A stretch of DNA of 64,000 nucleotides from Anthostomella pinea (GCA_963556695.1 CAUWAG010000013.1:1922001-1986000), one strand, 5' to 3'. Shown: positions 1-13,041, counted from the first letter of the stretch. Program-made: numbers and translations. Notes: a model not told the origin generated them from the letters alone.

Positions 1-887
1 TTCATTCTTGGGTAGCTTTGAGCCACCTATGGAAGTACCCATGGAATACTCTAGAAGTCGATCTCACCATGTCTGGACATCTTACTGATGGCAGACGAAG
101 GGGCCCAAAGAGATAGGAGCCCAACTACATTTACGTGTGAAAGTTGAGACGGGAAGAGAGAGATTATTACCAGATTTCAGGCTCCGCGACTATACACCGT
201 GAGAGTGGACAGCTGGTACCGAGCGCAGTCGATACTGAGCATGATTCGCGAATGTTCTGGATACATCACGGCCGTCGTCTTCCAGGCTGTGCCAATGTCA
301 GCTGGCGACATGAATGCACTCGAATTCCGATTGGAGCTCTCAGTTATGTCAATGAAGTCGCTATAGTATCGTCCAGCATATACTCCGGGGTCTCCAAGCA
401 ACTTATTGCCGACCAACTTGGGACGGGCGACGATCTGTTGGACACGCCACTGGATGATCTGATATGCGGTGGTGGGAGTACCAAGCAGGCGAGAAGGACT
501 TGCAGAACTCAACAATCGAAATCCTTCCTTTTCTTTCGTCATGCATGCCTAGCAGTCAGAACTATTGAACGACTGAGCCAGTATTCGACACATCCGATGC
601 TGTCTGCATGGCCAGGCAGGCCGTGGCATGGATCCTCTTCGGGTTGTCGAGGCTTTGTTTATAGTGATAATTAGAACTAGGACATTCTTCTCACCTCGGG
701 TCCTCGAAAAACCTTCGAGGCATGTTGTTTGTGTGGGACTGATATATCTTCAGCTCTCAAAAGGCAGCAAAAACCGAGTTCTCATTTAAGACAAGCCCCA
801 TCCCGCAGTCCTTTCCGACCTCGCTCTTGACACTTCTAACGTCAAAGAATAGTGCACTCAGTCTTCAATCGAAAGGCATTGAACTCG
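1..887. other. 5' flank without a supported gene
   Basis: I see no convincing gene here. A 121-codon open frame runs on the minus strand (542 to 177) and an overlapping 176-codon frame on the plus strand (144 to 674). Neither shows a domain, a signal peptide or splice partners that I recognise. The last 100 bases are the presumed promoter and leader of the gene starting at 888. Confidence 0.4.
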
Positions 888-2581
888 ATGGCATCATCAA
901 AGAAGGGAAAGACACATTATGTCTCTCGGCACGAGACAGGGAAGGTCCCTCTCATTGACCTCACTGATCCAGGAGCGCCCGAGTCGTGGGTGAAACGCCC
1001 CGAGACGAAGTTTCTCGTCTTATCCCCTAAGAAGTCCGTCCCTATTCTTGACCTCACCAAAAGCGGAACTGGAGAAGGTCTAATCGAGTTGCGCGAGAGA
1101 AGAGTCGAACTCATTGATCTTACAGCCAGCCCTCCAAGGCGAAAGTCGACGAAAGAACGGCCTTCGGCGAAGAAGCATGGAAAGGCGAGAAGCCGCAGTA
1201 CGAGACCACCTCGTCCCTTTAGAGGTCCACCTACACCACTTACACCACCTCCATCACCCCGCCCCTTTGGAGCTCCGTCTCGATTAAAGAAGCGTCTTAT
1301 CCCATCCTCCATTGCCCCCGTTGCCCCTGTTGGCCGAACTACCCCTATCTCCCCTATTTCGCCATCTGTTATCCGCCCAACTATCAAAACACCTCTCTCA
1401 GGATTCGAGACTGCGACGAGGGGACCCGAATACACGACCACTCGGTCTCCTGAGAAACCTCATGGGCCTCCCCCTGTATTTGAGTTCAAGGGCCCAACGA
1501 CACCTAAGCCCTTCAGCTTTCCAGGATTGTCGGACAAGCCTGCGAAAGACAAGACACCAGGACCGGGAAGACCAGCAGGGCCACTAGCCGTAACAGCTAG
1601 ACTCCCCAAAGCGAAGCAAGCAGTCGGTCCGCCGCCACGCAACCTGTCCACGATCGGCCTAAATGAGCCAAAGTGGAAAAAGCTTGAGGGTGAGTTGCCA
1701 TGCTTGCTACAAAGCTGAGAGAACCACCTTGTGCTAACACATCTCCCGTAGAATCGTCGCGGCGAACTCTACCCCGGGTTCTATTCCGCGGCTTCAGCGG
1801 TCGTTCGGGAGGCGGGATCGACAAGCGTCTCAACAGCGAAAAGGGCATAATCCCACACGGATTTCTCCGTGGGAAGAAGCCGACGACTATGTATGACACA
1901 CCCAATCTCAAGGCTATGATTAATGGTCACCTTGGGGGTTCCAGGACCATCCAGAGCAATTTTAGCTCTTGGGCAGCGGATTTCGCGACCGCTGAAGGGT
2001 ATGCCGGCAGCAGCCACGATAGCCGCATCGCAATCATCGACACATCTCTACTGGAGCAACACGTACGCATCTATCATGTCCCGACACTCAGGGAAGCCTT
2101 TGGTGAGCCTCCGTCGTATGCCCATGAGTATCTGGTGTACGGTCCCATCCAGGGCACGGCATTCCACTGCGTGCCTGCGAGCTCCATCTCTTATCCCGGC
2201 CGGTCAGGTCTCCCTACAAGCGACCTGAAGACGAGAATCGCGACGGCAAAGCGTGTCGCAACACTCTTTCGCCCATCGCGTGACAAGAGGCCCGACATCG
2301 TCATAGCAATGACCGTCGTCATGGCGTGCCGAGCTTCCGATCGCTACGTACGTGGCGCTGTCAAGAACTCGGACGGGCTTCTTCAGCAGCTTCAGGAGCA
2401 GCTGTCCGAAGAATTGAAAGCGCTGCAGCTCCCGTCTGCTGATACTGATACTGGTCTGGTCAATCCACACACCTATACGAAAAGTTTCCCAGAGGTGGAG
2501 AAGATGGTGAACCTGCTACTGGCCATGGAGCGCATAGTGAGAGCCAAAAGAACGAGTCGGAAGAGGGCACATTTCTCGTGA
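888..2581 (+). CDS. SIM-rich protein with a conserved fungal domain of unknown function
   Basis: Two exons, 888..1689 and 1752..2581, give 543 aa. The 62-bp intron starts GTGAGT, has a TGCTAAC branch site and keeps the frame. I chose the ATG at 888 because no earlier ATG is in frame. The N-terminus carries three near-identical motifs, VPLIDLT (residues 20-26), VPILDLT (51-57) and VELIDLT (73-79), which match the hydrophobic core of SUMO-interaction motifs. A proline- and lysine-rich, probably disordered stretch (about 85-265) follows. The C-terminal domain (about 276-405) contains LFRGFS (R280), NFSSWA (S339, S340) and HEYLVYG (E393). It resembles a widespread fungal domain of unknown function (the DUF7587 type, from memory). 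The spaced R, SSW and E recall ADP-ribosyltransferase folds, but that is inference. No enzyme function is shown. Confidence 0.8.
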
Positions 2582-3514
2582 CACATGACTATCGGCTGGA
2601 AAGGCGAAACAGCTTTGTGCTTAGGCTAAGAGGTTGGTCAGCCAGAATCGTATGGTTCTCCGCGGAGCGAATTGAATGACGTCTCCAAGACGTAGAGTTG
2701 GGCGACTGACACCCAAGACCAGAGTCATTTGAGCTTTGCACTTTGTACTGCACTCTAAAATACAGGCCACAGCCGGTGCATTATGTCAAGTGAGTTTCCT
2801 GGGTGCTCACCGATGTTCGGCGAAGGCTTGTCCAGAGGAAATCTCAGTTCCTTGCGATATTTATGTAATGGAGTACACCATAGTGTGCCTTGTGGTAGCG
2901 GTATCCAGAATAAGGACCAGGGTCACGAATGGTGGCTATTGGTCTGTATTCTGGAAGTTGCTTGATTGAAAGAAGGGATGGGTGGTGTCCCCATCCCAGA
3001 AGTAGCTATCATCCCAGTTGGGTACGAATCTGGTACAAACGGGTACCCGTTGGGCTCCAAGGTTCCTTGTACCCTGGTCCGTGACCCATCCGTCATTGTG
3101 GCTGGAAAATGGGTTGAGGAGCCACAATAGTTCTTGAATTTGACTCAGTCTTCGTACCTAATTCACGATATCGATCAGCTTGATGGCTGCGACCGTACCA
3201 TGGGCTTGGTTATATCCGTGATGATGATGCCGACTGAGTTGATAGTTTGTCCAACTTCCTCCGGGATGCATCTCGAATCTACGCTCCCGTCCTAGTAACC
3301 TCGGACTGGTACGCACATGAGCATGACCATGAAGATCTGGTCCACGTTACACATCAGTCTTTATTCAATCAGTGCACCACACTTGCCAAAAACAACTATT
3401 TTTCTTGGCGCCCCGCTGTTAGGGCACAGCCTCGATTCCTGCGCTAAAGCAGGCACTTCTTTCAGTAACTGACTATCTTTGTTAAGACACAAGAGAAATT
3501 TTCTCACAAGCCGG
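2582..3514. other. Intergenic stretch
   Basis: No gene is supported. The stretch around 2910-3110 holds several related inverted short repeats, including a perfect 14-bp palindrome AACGGGTACCCGTT at 3038-3051. The last few hundred bases may include the 5' untranslated region of the LINE that starts coding at 3515, but I could not place its 5' end. Confidence 0.4.
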
Positions 3515-5092
3515 ATGGCACCCTTCCACGACGGGCCCCCAAACACGCCCGTGGCCGTCCCAAAGACGACCACCAGCGGCATGCTCAAATCCCTGGCCCC
3601 TAGAAAGACATACGGCCCGGCAACTCCGAGCAGGCTCCACTAAGCGCTGTTTGACAACATCAGCAGCAGCCTGTCACAGGTCTCTGAGGCTGACTTCACC
3701 ATTGTTTCCCCTCTGAAAGGAAAATCCCGAAATATCAATGACAGCAGCACCACTGGAATGAAACAACCTCAATTGAACGAAATCTCTGCAGACCAAGCCA
3801 TTGGATGTGATATAGGGAGCAAAGCCTCTTCTTTAAAGTGCCAGGACCAAGTTGCCAAGATACTGGTTAAAGACAAGCACCTCTATGAAGCCAGGATGAC
3901 AATGTTTCAGGAGTGTGCTGCAGCAGTTGATAAGACACTTGAAAAAGCTAGAACCAAACTATACTCTCATGCTAAGGAGTTCAGCGCTTTCTTCTCTAAA
4001 CGTCTGAGCGAGTGGCTGGAAACCCGAGATCCGCCCAAAAGGAAGACCATTCCTTGGGGAATAGGGATAATAAAGCCCACCATGACCTTCGCCCAAGCTG
4101 TCTCCTCTAGCCAGCAACAGCATCTACGGACAGTCAACACTACCATAAGAAAAATACAGCCTGGCGCCCTTATCACTGCCAACTAACTGAAAAAGAAGCA
4201 GGATGATCTCTGGGTCTTTGTTCGCATGGATAATAGCCACTTAGAGCCTTATAGAATAAAGTCTATACTAAACAGAAGACTTAAACTCCACCCTCAAGAG
4301 CTTAAAGAAATGACCCGGTGCCCCTCCGGATTTACCTTACACCTAAGGGACAAGCCAATTCAGGCTAAGCTCCTGGCCTTCCAAGAAGAAATCACCGACA
4401 TTCTTAAGGCAGAAAAGATCGAGACCCACACGGTCTGGCATCACTACAAGGTCGATAGATGCCCAAGAAAGGTCATCAGTGCAGAAGGGTTAACAATCGA
4501 TATTACTGACATTGCTGTTACTGAGAAAGTTAAAGCCCAAACAGATAACAGACCTTTAAGGTGTATATTCTTAAGGAACACAGTTAATTCTGATCCAGAG
4601 ACTACATGGGTGATCTCTCTACCCCGTGCAGCAAAGAAACTATTCACGCTTTTTGCTCACTCAATGACCTCAAGGCACATTCAATACTCCCCCAAGGTTC
4701 ACCAGTGTGCGAGCTGCTTGAGATACCATAGTAGGAACTACCAATATGAAAAGTAAGTATGTGCACGTTACGCCAGTACAGTACACCAGGGGGAGTGCAA
4801 AAAACCAATCCCAAAGTGTGTCAACTGCAAAGGACCTCCTGCTGCCAATTTCGATAAATGCCCTGTACGCCCTAAAGTTGTGAAAGGCATCATCCACAAG
4901 CACACGTGGGAGCAAATCCAGGAAATAAGGCTGGCCGGAGAAAGAGCCAGATCTAGGGCCTTCAATGAAACAGGCAAAAACCAAGCTGGGTCAACACTTA
5001 ACAATAATAACAAAGACACCACAATACAAATCGACACAACAAATACAGCTCATTCCAAGAATGCTAACACCATTGTCGTCAGTCAATGCTAG
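3515..5092 (+). pseudogene. Outer LINE ORF1 (gag-like, CCHC), broken
   Basis: One frame runs from the ATG at 3515 to the stop ending at 5092, interrupted by in-frame stops at 3641-3643, 4184-4186 and 4754-4756. The N-terminal part is polar. The C-terminal third has two cysteine-rich knuckle remnants, HQCASCLRYH (about 4699-4728) and KCVNCKGPP with a later C (about 4820-4865), typical of the nucleic-acid-binding ORF1 protein of Tad-like LINEs. ORF2 follows within a few bases. The stops can be explained by single C-to-T or G-to-A changes. Confidence 0.8.
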
Positions 5093-6738
5093 GTACATCA
5101 AACAAAACACATTGACACGGGCATCTAGTCATCTATTCTGTAAATATAGCAGGAGGACAAAAGAGTGCAGGCCCTACAGAGTTAGCCACCAACCTAGCTG
5201 ACTATAAAAGAGAACAAACAGACATCATTCTAATGCAAGAGCCCTGGATTGGCATACCACCAGGCAGGAGAATGAGAATAAAGACACATCCCAATTACGA
5301 TATATACTCCCCAGTGGATTCCTGGGACAGCGACAGTACGCGGCCCAGATCTCTCATCTATGTGAGAAAACACCTTTAAATGGATCAATTTTGGCCCTAT
5401 GCTACACGAGACATTACCTGGGTTAAGGTACAAGGCATTACATTTGCCAGTGTCTACCGGCTATGTGACAACCCACAGGAAGTGAATGACATTCTGGAAG
5501 TATGGACTCCACCTTTTGACTGCATTATAGCTGGAGATTTTAATGCTGGCGACACATCCTGGGACTCAAGCAATCCAGGATATTATGGTGGTGTTATACC
5601 TGCACAGACTATGGCAGACTACGGACTGGATCTGATTTCTGAACCAGATGTCCCAACACATGGTGACGGAAATGTACTAGATCTGGTGTTCTCAGATGTG
5701 CCCATGGGTGAAGCCTCAGTCAATGATGACTGCAAAGCAGCTGTTCAGACTTACAGGGCCCTTTCCAAACAGACTACAAGCCAAGAAGGGCGGAATCCAG
5801 CCTGACAGGAATTTTGCCGCGTGGTTCAGAAAGCTAGGAGAGAGTACTGGCAGACTCTAATTGATTCAGTGACTGAGCCAAAAGACCTGTACAGAATCGT
5901 TTCTTGGCACAAGCTGTCAGCAGGATTGCGTTCCCCTCCAATCATCATAGAAGACCAAATATTTGAGTCACAAGAGAGCAAGGCAAATGCACTACGCTCA
6001 GCCACGCTTGAACAAAGTACCTCAGACAACGATATCATTGACCCCTGGTCCGCTCAGATCACACAACCCAAGCCACACATCCCCCTTGAATATTATGTCG
6101 GACTGGAAGAGGCTAAAGGGTGCACTATAAGGACCAAGAGCAACTCCTCAGGAGTAGACACCCTCACAGTACGGATTCTGAAAGCTTGCTGGCCAGTCAT
6201 TAGGGAACATATCAGAGCCCTCTTCTAGACATGTCTACAGATCGGACACCACCCTAAACCATTCAAAATAGCTGAAGTGGTGATGATCCCAAAACCAGGC
6301 AAGACAGACTACTCCAATCCCCGGGCTTACAGACCAATATTTTTACTGTCATGTCTTGGCAAAGGCCTAGAACGACTCATCGCAAAAAGAATTACCTGGT
6401 TTGTTGTTAAACTTGGAATTCTAGCTCCACAACATTTTGGAGCTCTACCAAAGCGCTCTGCCACTGACTTGGTAGCCGCACTCATACAAGATATTGAGCA
6501 GGCCCTCGACTAAGGCCTCGTTGCAACGGTAGCCACGTCAGATGTGAAAGGGGCCTTTGATACTGCCATAATGGGACGGCTAGTGGTTTGCATGAGAGAA
6601 CAGGACTGGCCGGGCTTTCTCATAAGATGGGTCCAGTCATTCATGTCCAAGCGGTCCGCAAGGGTTTGGTTTGAAGGTATCGTGACCAATATTAAAGCTC
6701 TCATTTGTGGGCTACTACAAGGCTCACTAGCCTCTCCA
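5093..6738 (+). pseudogene. Outer LINE ORF2, endonuclease and N-terminal reverse transcriptase
   Basis: The 5' part of ORF2. The AP-like endonuclease shows MQEPW (about 5234) and AGDFNAGDTSW (about 5530). The RT domain begins near 6120, with SGVDTLTVRILKACW, MIPKPGKTDY, RPIFLLSCLGKGLERL and SDVKGAFD, the last carrying the first catalytic aspartate. Frames change and stops occur at several points, for example after YVRKHL (5378-5380) and at 6511-6513. A deletion has removed the end of the endonuclease (the expected SDH motif). The piece ends at 6738, where the second LINE inserted in the middle of the RT. Confidence 0.85.
6729..6738 (+). repeat. Target-site duplication, left copy
   Basis: AGCCTCTCCA at the left end of the inner LINE; an identical copy lies at 13063-13072. 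Removing one copy plus the insert restores the outer RT frame. Confidence 0.9.
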
Positions 6739-6910
6739 CATACCTTTCCTGGTAAAAATCATCTGTGCGCTCGCACTTGTTAGTACATCTGCGTATATCA
6801 CAGCAAAATTCTTAACACTTGGCATTGCGCCATTATTTTGAATTTAAACATCAAGGGCAGAATCTCGAGATCCGCTTTGCTCCCTGCAAAGGGGACGGAC
6901 ACAGCACTCG

Positions 6911-8621
6911 ATGATAGCGGCTTTCACAACCCCCCAGCGATCTATCAGAGTTGCAACGGACGCTCCTCAGTTCACCCGAGAACCTGAGCCTATCACCCCT
7001 TCTAACCTCGACCAGCGGAATAAGAAGAGGAAGCCTGCCAATGTCGAGGCTCCTCCAATAATTGACCTTACTAGAAAGCCCGCTACCTGATATCATGACA
7101 TTGCCGCCAGCGCTTTTGCACCTCACTTAGAGGACCTTGAGCGCAAGACCCGTATTAAACAAACGGTCCTAGGACAGCTCGCTGACTGCCTAGACGATTA
7201 TGTAAACACCTACGATGGACAATAACAGTCTGAGTACAAGAGAGAGGCCCGCTTAGTGGTTGAAATGATTTACAGTCACCTGAACATTGCTATCTTTTCT
7301 AGCACTGACGGCACCTTTTATGCGCCCATCCGTGTCAAAAGCTCGAGCCTATTGACACCACCACCACCAATACCACCACCAACACCACGAACGCGTGCGG
7401 GCAAGGCCCTAGGGGGAAGTAATCCAAGCAGGTTTCCTGGGCGGGAGTGGCCAAAGCAGGCCACGTGACGAATTCAGGGGGCAACGCTATCACCCATGCC
7501 GGTGCCGGACCCTCCGCCCACACGTCCCGCCCCAGTGCCTCGGCGTCTGCCCTAGCCAGGGATGAGACACAAATTTTGATACGCCTAGATGAAGATCGGC
7601 GTATGCGGAGGGAGCAGCCCTTCACTCTTCGCTTTGTAATCTGTAAGGAGTTTAAAGATCTTGGGCTAGGCCTGGCTGACGTGCCAGACATCAGCCCGAC
7701 CAACACTGGTTGGTCTATCAGGGTGGCAACCAGGCGGATTAGAGAACAACTACTAGGTCCGGAAGCAAAGCTGCGTCTAAGAAAAGTTATAAATACTGTA
7801 ACAGTAGATGTTCCAAAGCACTGGTTCACATACGTGGTGCCAGACATCCCCTGGAACTTCTCCGACTACGTGAACTTGGGCAACCACATCCAGACACAAG
7901 ACGTGATCGAGGACGAGGTATATACCCAGACGAAAGCACGCCCGTTAAATGCAAGCCGTCTAGACAAGGCCCAGACCCCGCCACAGGCAGAGGCAGCTGG
8001 ATGATTTCTTTCTTAATATCCGTGAGGCCGTTCAGCCTCTTTAACGGCAGCGGTCGCTCAAGGCTGGTTGAGAAGAAACCCACCATCAGCATCCACAACC
8101 CGGGATATCAGGGCTATTGCTTCGCTAGGAAGTGCAACCGGGCTCACTGCTGCAATAACTGCGGCGACCAAATAGATGACCACGAGGCAGGCAAGCCCTG
8201 TGACCGACCTTCCTGCTGTACAAACTGCCACCACGGCCCCTTCCCAGCAGGACATGACAACTGTGCAGCAGCCCCCAAACGCAAGCATGAAGAGCTTGTG
8301 CGCCGTAACAAGAAGCAGCTCCAGAGTGTCAGACGGGCTGGAGCCAAATGCTATAGAGAGGTCCACGATGTCACGTTATCGGCGCCTAAAGGACTCGGCC
8401 AGAACAGGCACGCACCTTCCAGCGACCCGTTTGCGACCCAAAACAACCCTAGCGCCACTGCCAAGAGGAAGAAGAGGGTACTGAGCACCGGCTCACGGCC
8501 CAACCACGCGCCGTCATCAGGGGCCAGCACGATCTCCAGCTCCCCCGGTGGGACCACTCTAGAGAGACACTCAGTTGACGGGGACGGAGACACCGAGATG
8601 AGCGCCCCGGGACCGTCATAG
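6911..8621 (+). pseudogene. Inner LINE ORF1 (CCHC), broken
   Basis: It starts at the ATG at 6911. Stops sit in frame after residue 59 (TGA, about 7088) and later (TAA, about 7223). The frame then shifts near 7450-7470 and again near 8000. The N-terminal part has a basic cluster, NKKRKP, directly followed by PPIIDLT (7052-7072), a SUMO-interaction-like core. The C-terminal part (about 8090-8270) holds a run of knuckle-type cysteines and histidines: CARKCNRAHCCNNCGD, then CCTNCHHGPF. A basic tail follows. The role by family is RNA binding and packaging. Confidence 0.8.
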
Positions 8622-8824
8622 GCCCCGGGGCCGTCCTCTCAGGCCTCTCAACCGGACCGGCCAAGGCTACAGCAAGGTCCCCAGCACAAGGGCGCCCTCA
8701 CAGCACCTACAGGCTGAACCCATAAATAACCCGAACTCCCTGAAGAATAATACCAGGACGCCAACATCCTAGTAAGAAGCGACACCACCACAAAGGACAA
8801 CGCTAGCAACACAAATCACCTGAC

Positions 8825-11800
8825 CTATATGTGATTTGATACAATATAGGCAAAGAGATGCCATAGTATAACATTATCCTTGAGCTCGGCTGGGCGCGGG
8901 GCGCTGATGTCATCCATGTCAACGAGCCTTGGACGGGCCCGAGGACAAGGACACAGAACCACCCGGGGTTTGAATCATATGCACCAATAGACTCGTGGAA
9001 TACTACTCAGGATCGCACACTGGTCATGACGTATGTGCAGAAAGGGCAGAGGGTCAAGGCCCAACAGAAGAGACCTATTAGCACCCAAGACGCGCTTTGG
9101 CTGGATATCAATGGGTATACCATGCTCAACATCTACCGGTCACCGCGCTCTGACAGGATGATTGACTACCTCACTAGCATCAAAGTACCGGCTAATTTCT
9201 TAGTCACAGAAGACCTGAATGTTCACCACCTCACATTTGAGCCCAGAGTGGAAGGCCAAAATAGAGGAACTGACGTAATAAAGTGGATGACTGACAGCAC
9301 CCTGTATTTCATAGGCATACCAGGGCAAGCCACTCATCGCGCCGGTCATGTTATTGACATAGCGCTTACTAACATTCCTTTTGTTAAGACAGAGGTGTGC
9401 CAGGAACTGGCCAGTGGATCGGACCACAACACCCTGTTAACTACCATTCCCAGCCGGGGGACCAAATTGTTAGAACACTACCATTACAAGGTCAAGGAAG
9501 AGAACCTGCCATGCTTCTCTGCCCTTGTACAGACGGGAATGGCTTCTATGCCTGACCGGATGGACATCAAGTTCAAGCGGCACTTAGACAACTACGTGGA
9601 CAAGCTTACAGAAATGTTACGATTGGCCCTCATCACTATTGGCATACCCGCTACAGGCAACAGTAAAGGAGCCCCTTGGTGGACTAAGGACTGCAAGGAG
9701 GCCTACCACATTTACAGAGCCTCGGAAATTACCAGGCCCAGCGACTAGATAGAGTTCACAGAGGAGCATCGCACCTTCCTTTCTATGGTCCGCAAAGCCA
9801 AACAAGAATACTGGCAGGAAATCATTGATTCTGCGCATACTAATAAGGACCTGTACAAGATCGTCGGCTGGCATAAGCTAGGTGCCCGACTCAAGTCCCC
9901 ACTGATCAAGGTGGGCAACAGGGTAATTGAGTCCACCCAGGAGAAGGCTGAAGTGCTGGCAGAAGAGGTGTTAGATCCACTGGAAAGGTGGGAACCCTCT
10001 GAAGCCAAGCTCTATTAGGATACCACGGTGTCTTTGGAAGAGGTCGAGCAGTATACCGTTGGGATTACCAGCACCTCCCCCGGCATAGACGGGATCACGG
10101 TGAGGCTGCTCAAGGCCTGTTATGAACATATCAAGGACGCCGTGCGCGACGTTTTCGAGCTCTGCTTACAGCTATAACACTTCCCCGCAGCCTGGTGGGA
10201 TGCAGAGGTGTCAATAATCCCTAAGATCAGGAAAAAGAACCGCTTTTTGGTCCGATCTTGGCAGCCGATTACATTACTCTCTTGCCTCAGTAAGGGGCTA
10301 GAACGGCTGCTAGTAAAGCGAATGGCCTGGACGGCGTTCTCTCAAGGTATCCTCAGTGCCCAACACGGGGGCGCGCTGCCTAAACGGTTATGCATAGACC
10401 TTGTTCTGTCCTTCGCCCACGAGGTCGAAGCGGCACTTGCTAAGTGACTCAAGGTCTCTCTCGCCACAGTTGACGTACAGGGTGCACTTGACGCGCTTTT
10501 AGTGTGCCGGCTGCTGGAACGCATGCAGAAGCAAGGCTGGCCCCTAGCCTGCCTTGAACTGGTTAAGTCTTTTCTTGAAAAGCGGAGGGCCAAAGTCCGG
10601 CTTGAACGTGTCTCTACAGACTTCAAGGACATCAAGTGCGGCACCCCCAAGGGCTTTTTGTGATCCCCAGTCCTCTACATGCTGTACCTGGCAGAGCTCC
10701 TGTTACAAGACCCAGAGCTCTGTTTCGGGTACGACGATGATCTCTCTCTCTGCAGGGTATCAAAGTCACTGCAGCGGAACGCTAAGATGCTAACAGATGA
10801 CCTCAAGCAGGTCATGCAGTGGGGAGACAAGAACAAGGTCTTCTTTGCTCCTGAGAAGTGTGAGCTGGTTTACATTACCAGAAGCCGAGATACCTCCAAC
10901 CCCTCTATGGTGGTATGTGACCGTCTCACTATCAACCCTGTCCAAAAACCCAAGGGTAGCGAGAAGGAGCCAACACTACGCTAGCTGGGGGTTTGGATTG
11001 ATCGGAAATTCACCCTCAAGCGACATGTTCAGGAATGTGCTGGCAAAATTATGCAGCTATCCCGACATATACGAAACCTAGCCAACACCAAGTACAGGCC
11101 CCCGGCATCCGGACTACAGAAGACTATGATCACCTGCGTCCTTCCCACGGCGCTATACGGGTCAGAAGTCTATTACAGCAGACAAAAGAAGCCGCCACGC
11201 AACCAATCACAGGCAGGCAAGCCTGAAATTAGTGCTGGTATAGGATGGCATATCAATACCCTGCAGAGATCCATCACAATGGCGGCACGGGCGGCACTGC
11301 CGTGCTGGCGGACCATACCGAATAACGTCATTTTCAGGGACGCTGGCCTCCCCACAACAGATGCGGCGCTTAATGCAGCGCTATGGCGGTTTGCTTTCAG
11401 GCTATATATTATAGACAAGAAGCATCTCTTTATTAAATGAATCCAATTGCCGGCAATTATACGGGGCCGTGGTACAGGCGGCTTTCAATGCCCTAAAACC
11501 AAATTATAGCTAATAGTTTGCCTGTTATCCCCTATACAGTGGCCCTTACTGGTACCACCGCGCTTCACGCCTGGCTGCAGGATCGATCCAATCAGAGGTA
11601 TTGGCAAGGAGCAGGCTGTCAAGGACTTCAAGACCTGGTTTAAGGCTTTGCCACTACATGACATGGTGATCTTCTCAGATGGCTCAAAGAAACGGATGTA
11701 TGTCAAATACGGCTATGCGATCTATCAGGGTGGGCGTCTGCTCGCCATTGGCAAGGGTCGTCTAGACCCGTGTTCTATCGTGTTTAATGTAGAAGTGCTC

Positions 11801-12672
11801 GGAGCCTGGAAGGGACTTCAGCACGTGGTCAAGTCACCCCCAGAACTTAGTCAGCGCCGGATCTGGGTGTGCGTGGACAACACAGGAGCGATCTGGGGAC
11901 TCCGCAGCAATGCCGCGGTGTCCTGCCAGTGGGCTACCTAAAGTTCTATGCTAAGGCTGAAGTCCGTAATATTAACGTCAAGTGGTGCCCGGGGCACTGC
12001 GCCATTAAGGGCAATGAACTGGCAGACAAGCTGGCTAAGGCCGGCTCTAAGCTCTCTAATGTCAACTCCGACTGTACGCTGACGGCGTACGGCATCAAAG
12101 CAGAGGCAAGACTCAGGCTCGAAGTCTAGCGCGACATGTGGTGGATCAAGGCCCAGACCAAGCTGACCGCTACAAGTACTGGGACCTGAAATATAAACTG
12201 CGCTATCACAAGGAACTGTAGGTACTTAATATGCTGTTATTACACCCCTTCCTTGCTATCTGCTCAGGGCATGGCGACTTCTCTTGGTATTATGTCAAGT
12301 TCAAATATCAGGACGCCGTCCTTGACTGTTCGTGCGGCCGGAGCAAGACTCCGACGCACTTCATCCACTGTCGGAAGACTCTGGCACGGTACATGGTCTG
12401 GCCAAGGTGTCAGAAGGCGAACCATATGGGGGGTAAAGATGTATGTTGTTCTGCAGAGGGCTACAATACTAATCAGGCCTGGGGGCCATGTATATGTACA
12501 TGAATGGTTCCTTTGTTCCCAGGATGTGCTTCCTGACACAAGGGCCCCGGCATCCCAGCCGGAGCTCGGAGCCAGGCTCGAGTATCTAGACGAACTTATG
12601 ACTACCCCACGGGAGTACATGGACCTATTCGTAGCTACCAACTTCTATGGTAGCATCTGCCCTCCTCGCTGA
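8825..12672 (+). pseudogene. Inner LINE ORF2: endonuclease, reverse transcriptase, RNase H, broken
   Basis: Endonuclease: VNEPW (about 8922), DLNVHH (about 9214) and SGSDHNTLL (about 9410). Reverse transcriptase: SPGIDGITVRLLKACY (about 10080), ITLLSCLSKGLERLL, VDVQGALDALL (about 10475) and SPVLYMLY (about 10665). The catalytic YADD position reads YDDD (10730-10741). RNase H: FSDGSKK (about 11675), VEVLGAWKG, VDNTGAIWGL, then after a frameshift WCPGHCAIKGNELADKLAK (about 11985-12040), so all four acidic positions are recognisable. In-frame stops lie at 9746-9748, 10016-10018, 10175-10177, 10445-10447, 10661-10663 and 10982-10984, among others. The exact start is not clear because the first codons are mutated. 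Not functional. Confidence 0.85.
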
Positions 12673-13041
12673 GGGCATACTCACTCTTTCCTTTTATTAC
12701 GGCGTTTGTGGGCTTTATCTTTCCATCTTTCCTTTTTAACGTCTCATGGGGCGCGTAAAAACCACTGTGGCATGTCGCGGCACCTACTATAAGCTCTAAG
12801 AGCACTGGACCTGGCGTTGCGCCCTGAAAACTGAAAATTTGGGACCTTAGCCGATACTTCCCCTCACCCGGAGAAGGGGGGACACGGTGTAATCCGCCGC
12901 TTAAGTGTGGTGGCTGTTTACGGACTTGACCTGCTAGATGGGCAGTGTATGTACATAGAAGACCTAGCCTAGTACGTCTGAGCGGCCTCTTGGAGCCCCT
13001 GGTTGACGCTGCTACGCGGCAGTCCCCCCGGCGTAAAATTC
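12673..13041 (+). other. Inner LINE 3' untranslated region
   Basis: Non-coding sequence between the end of ORF2 and the AAC tail. I see no ORF or separate feature in it. Confidence 0.6.

Noticed and set aside
177..542. 121-codon open frame on the minus strand, and a 176-codon frame on the plus strand over it
   Set aside because: No recognisable domain, no splice partners, and both strands are open over the same bases, so neither is preferred.
2910..3110. Repeated ACCAGGG / GGGTACC motifs as a possible foldback element
   Set aside because: Inverted matches are short and interrupted; no target duplication or boundary could be set.
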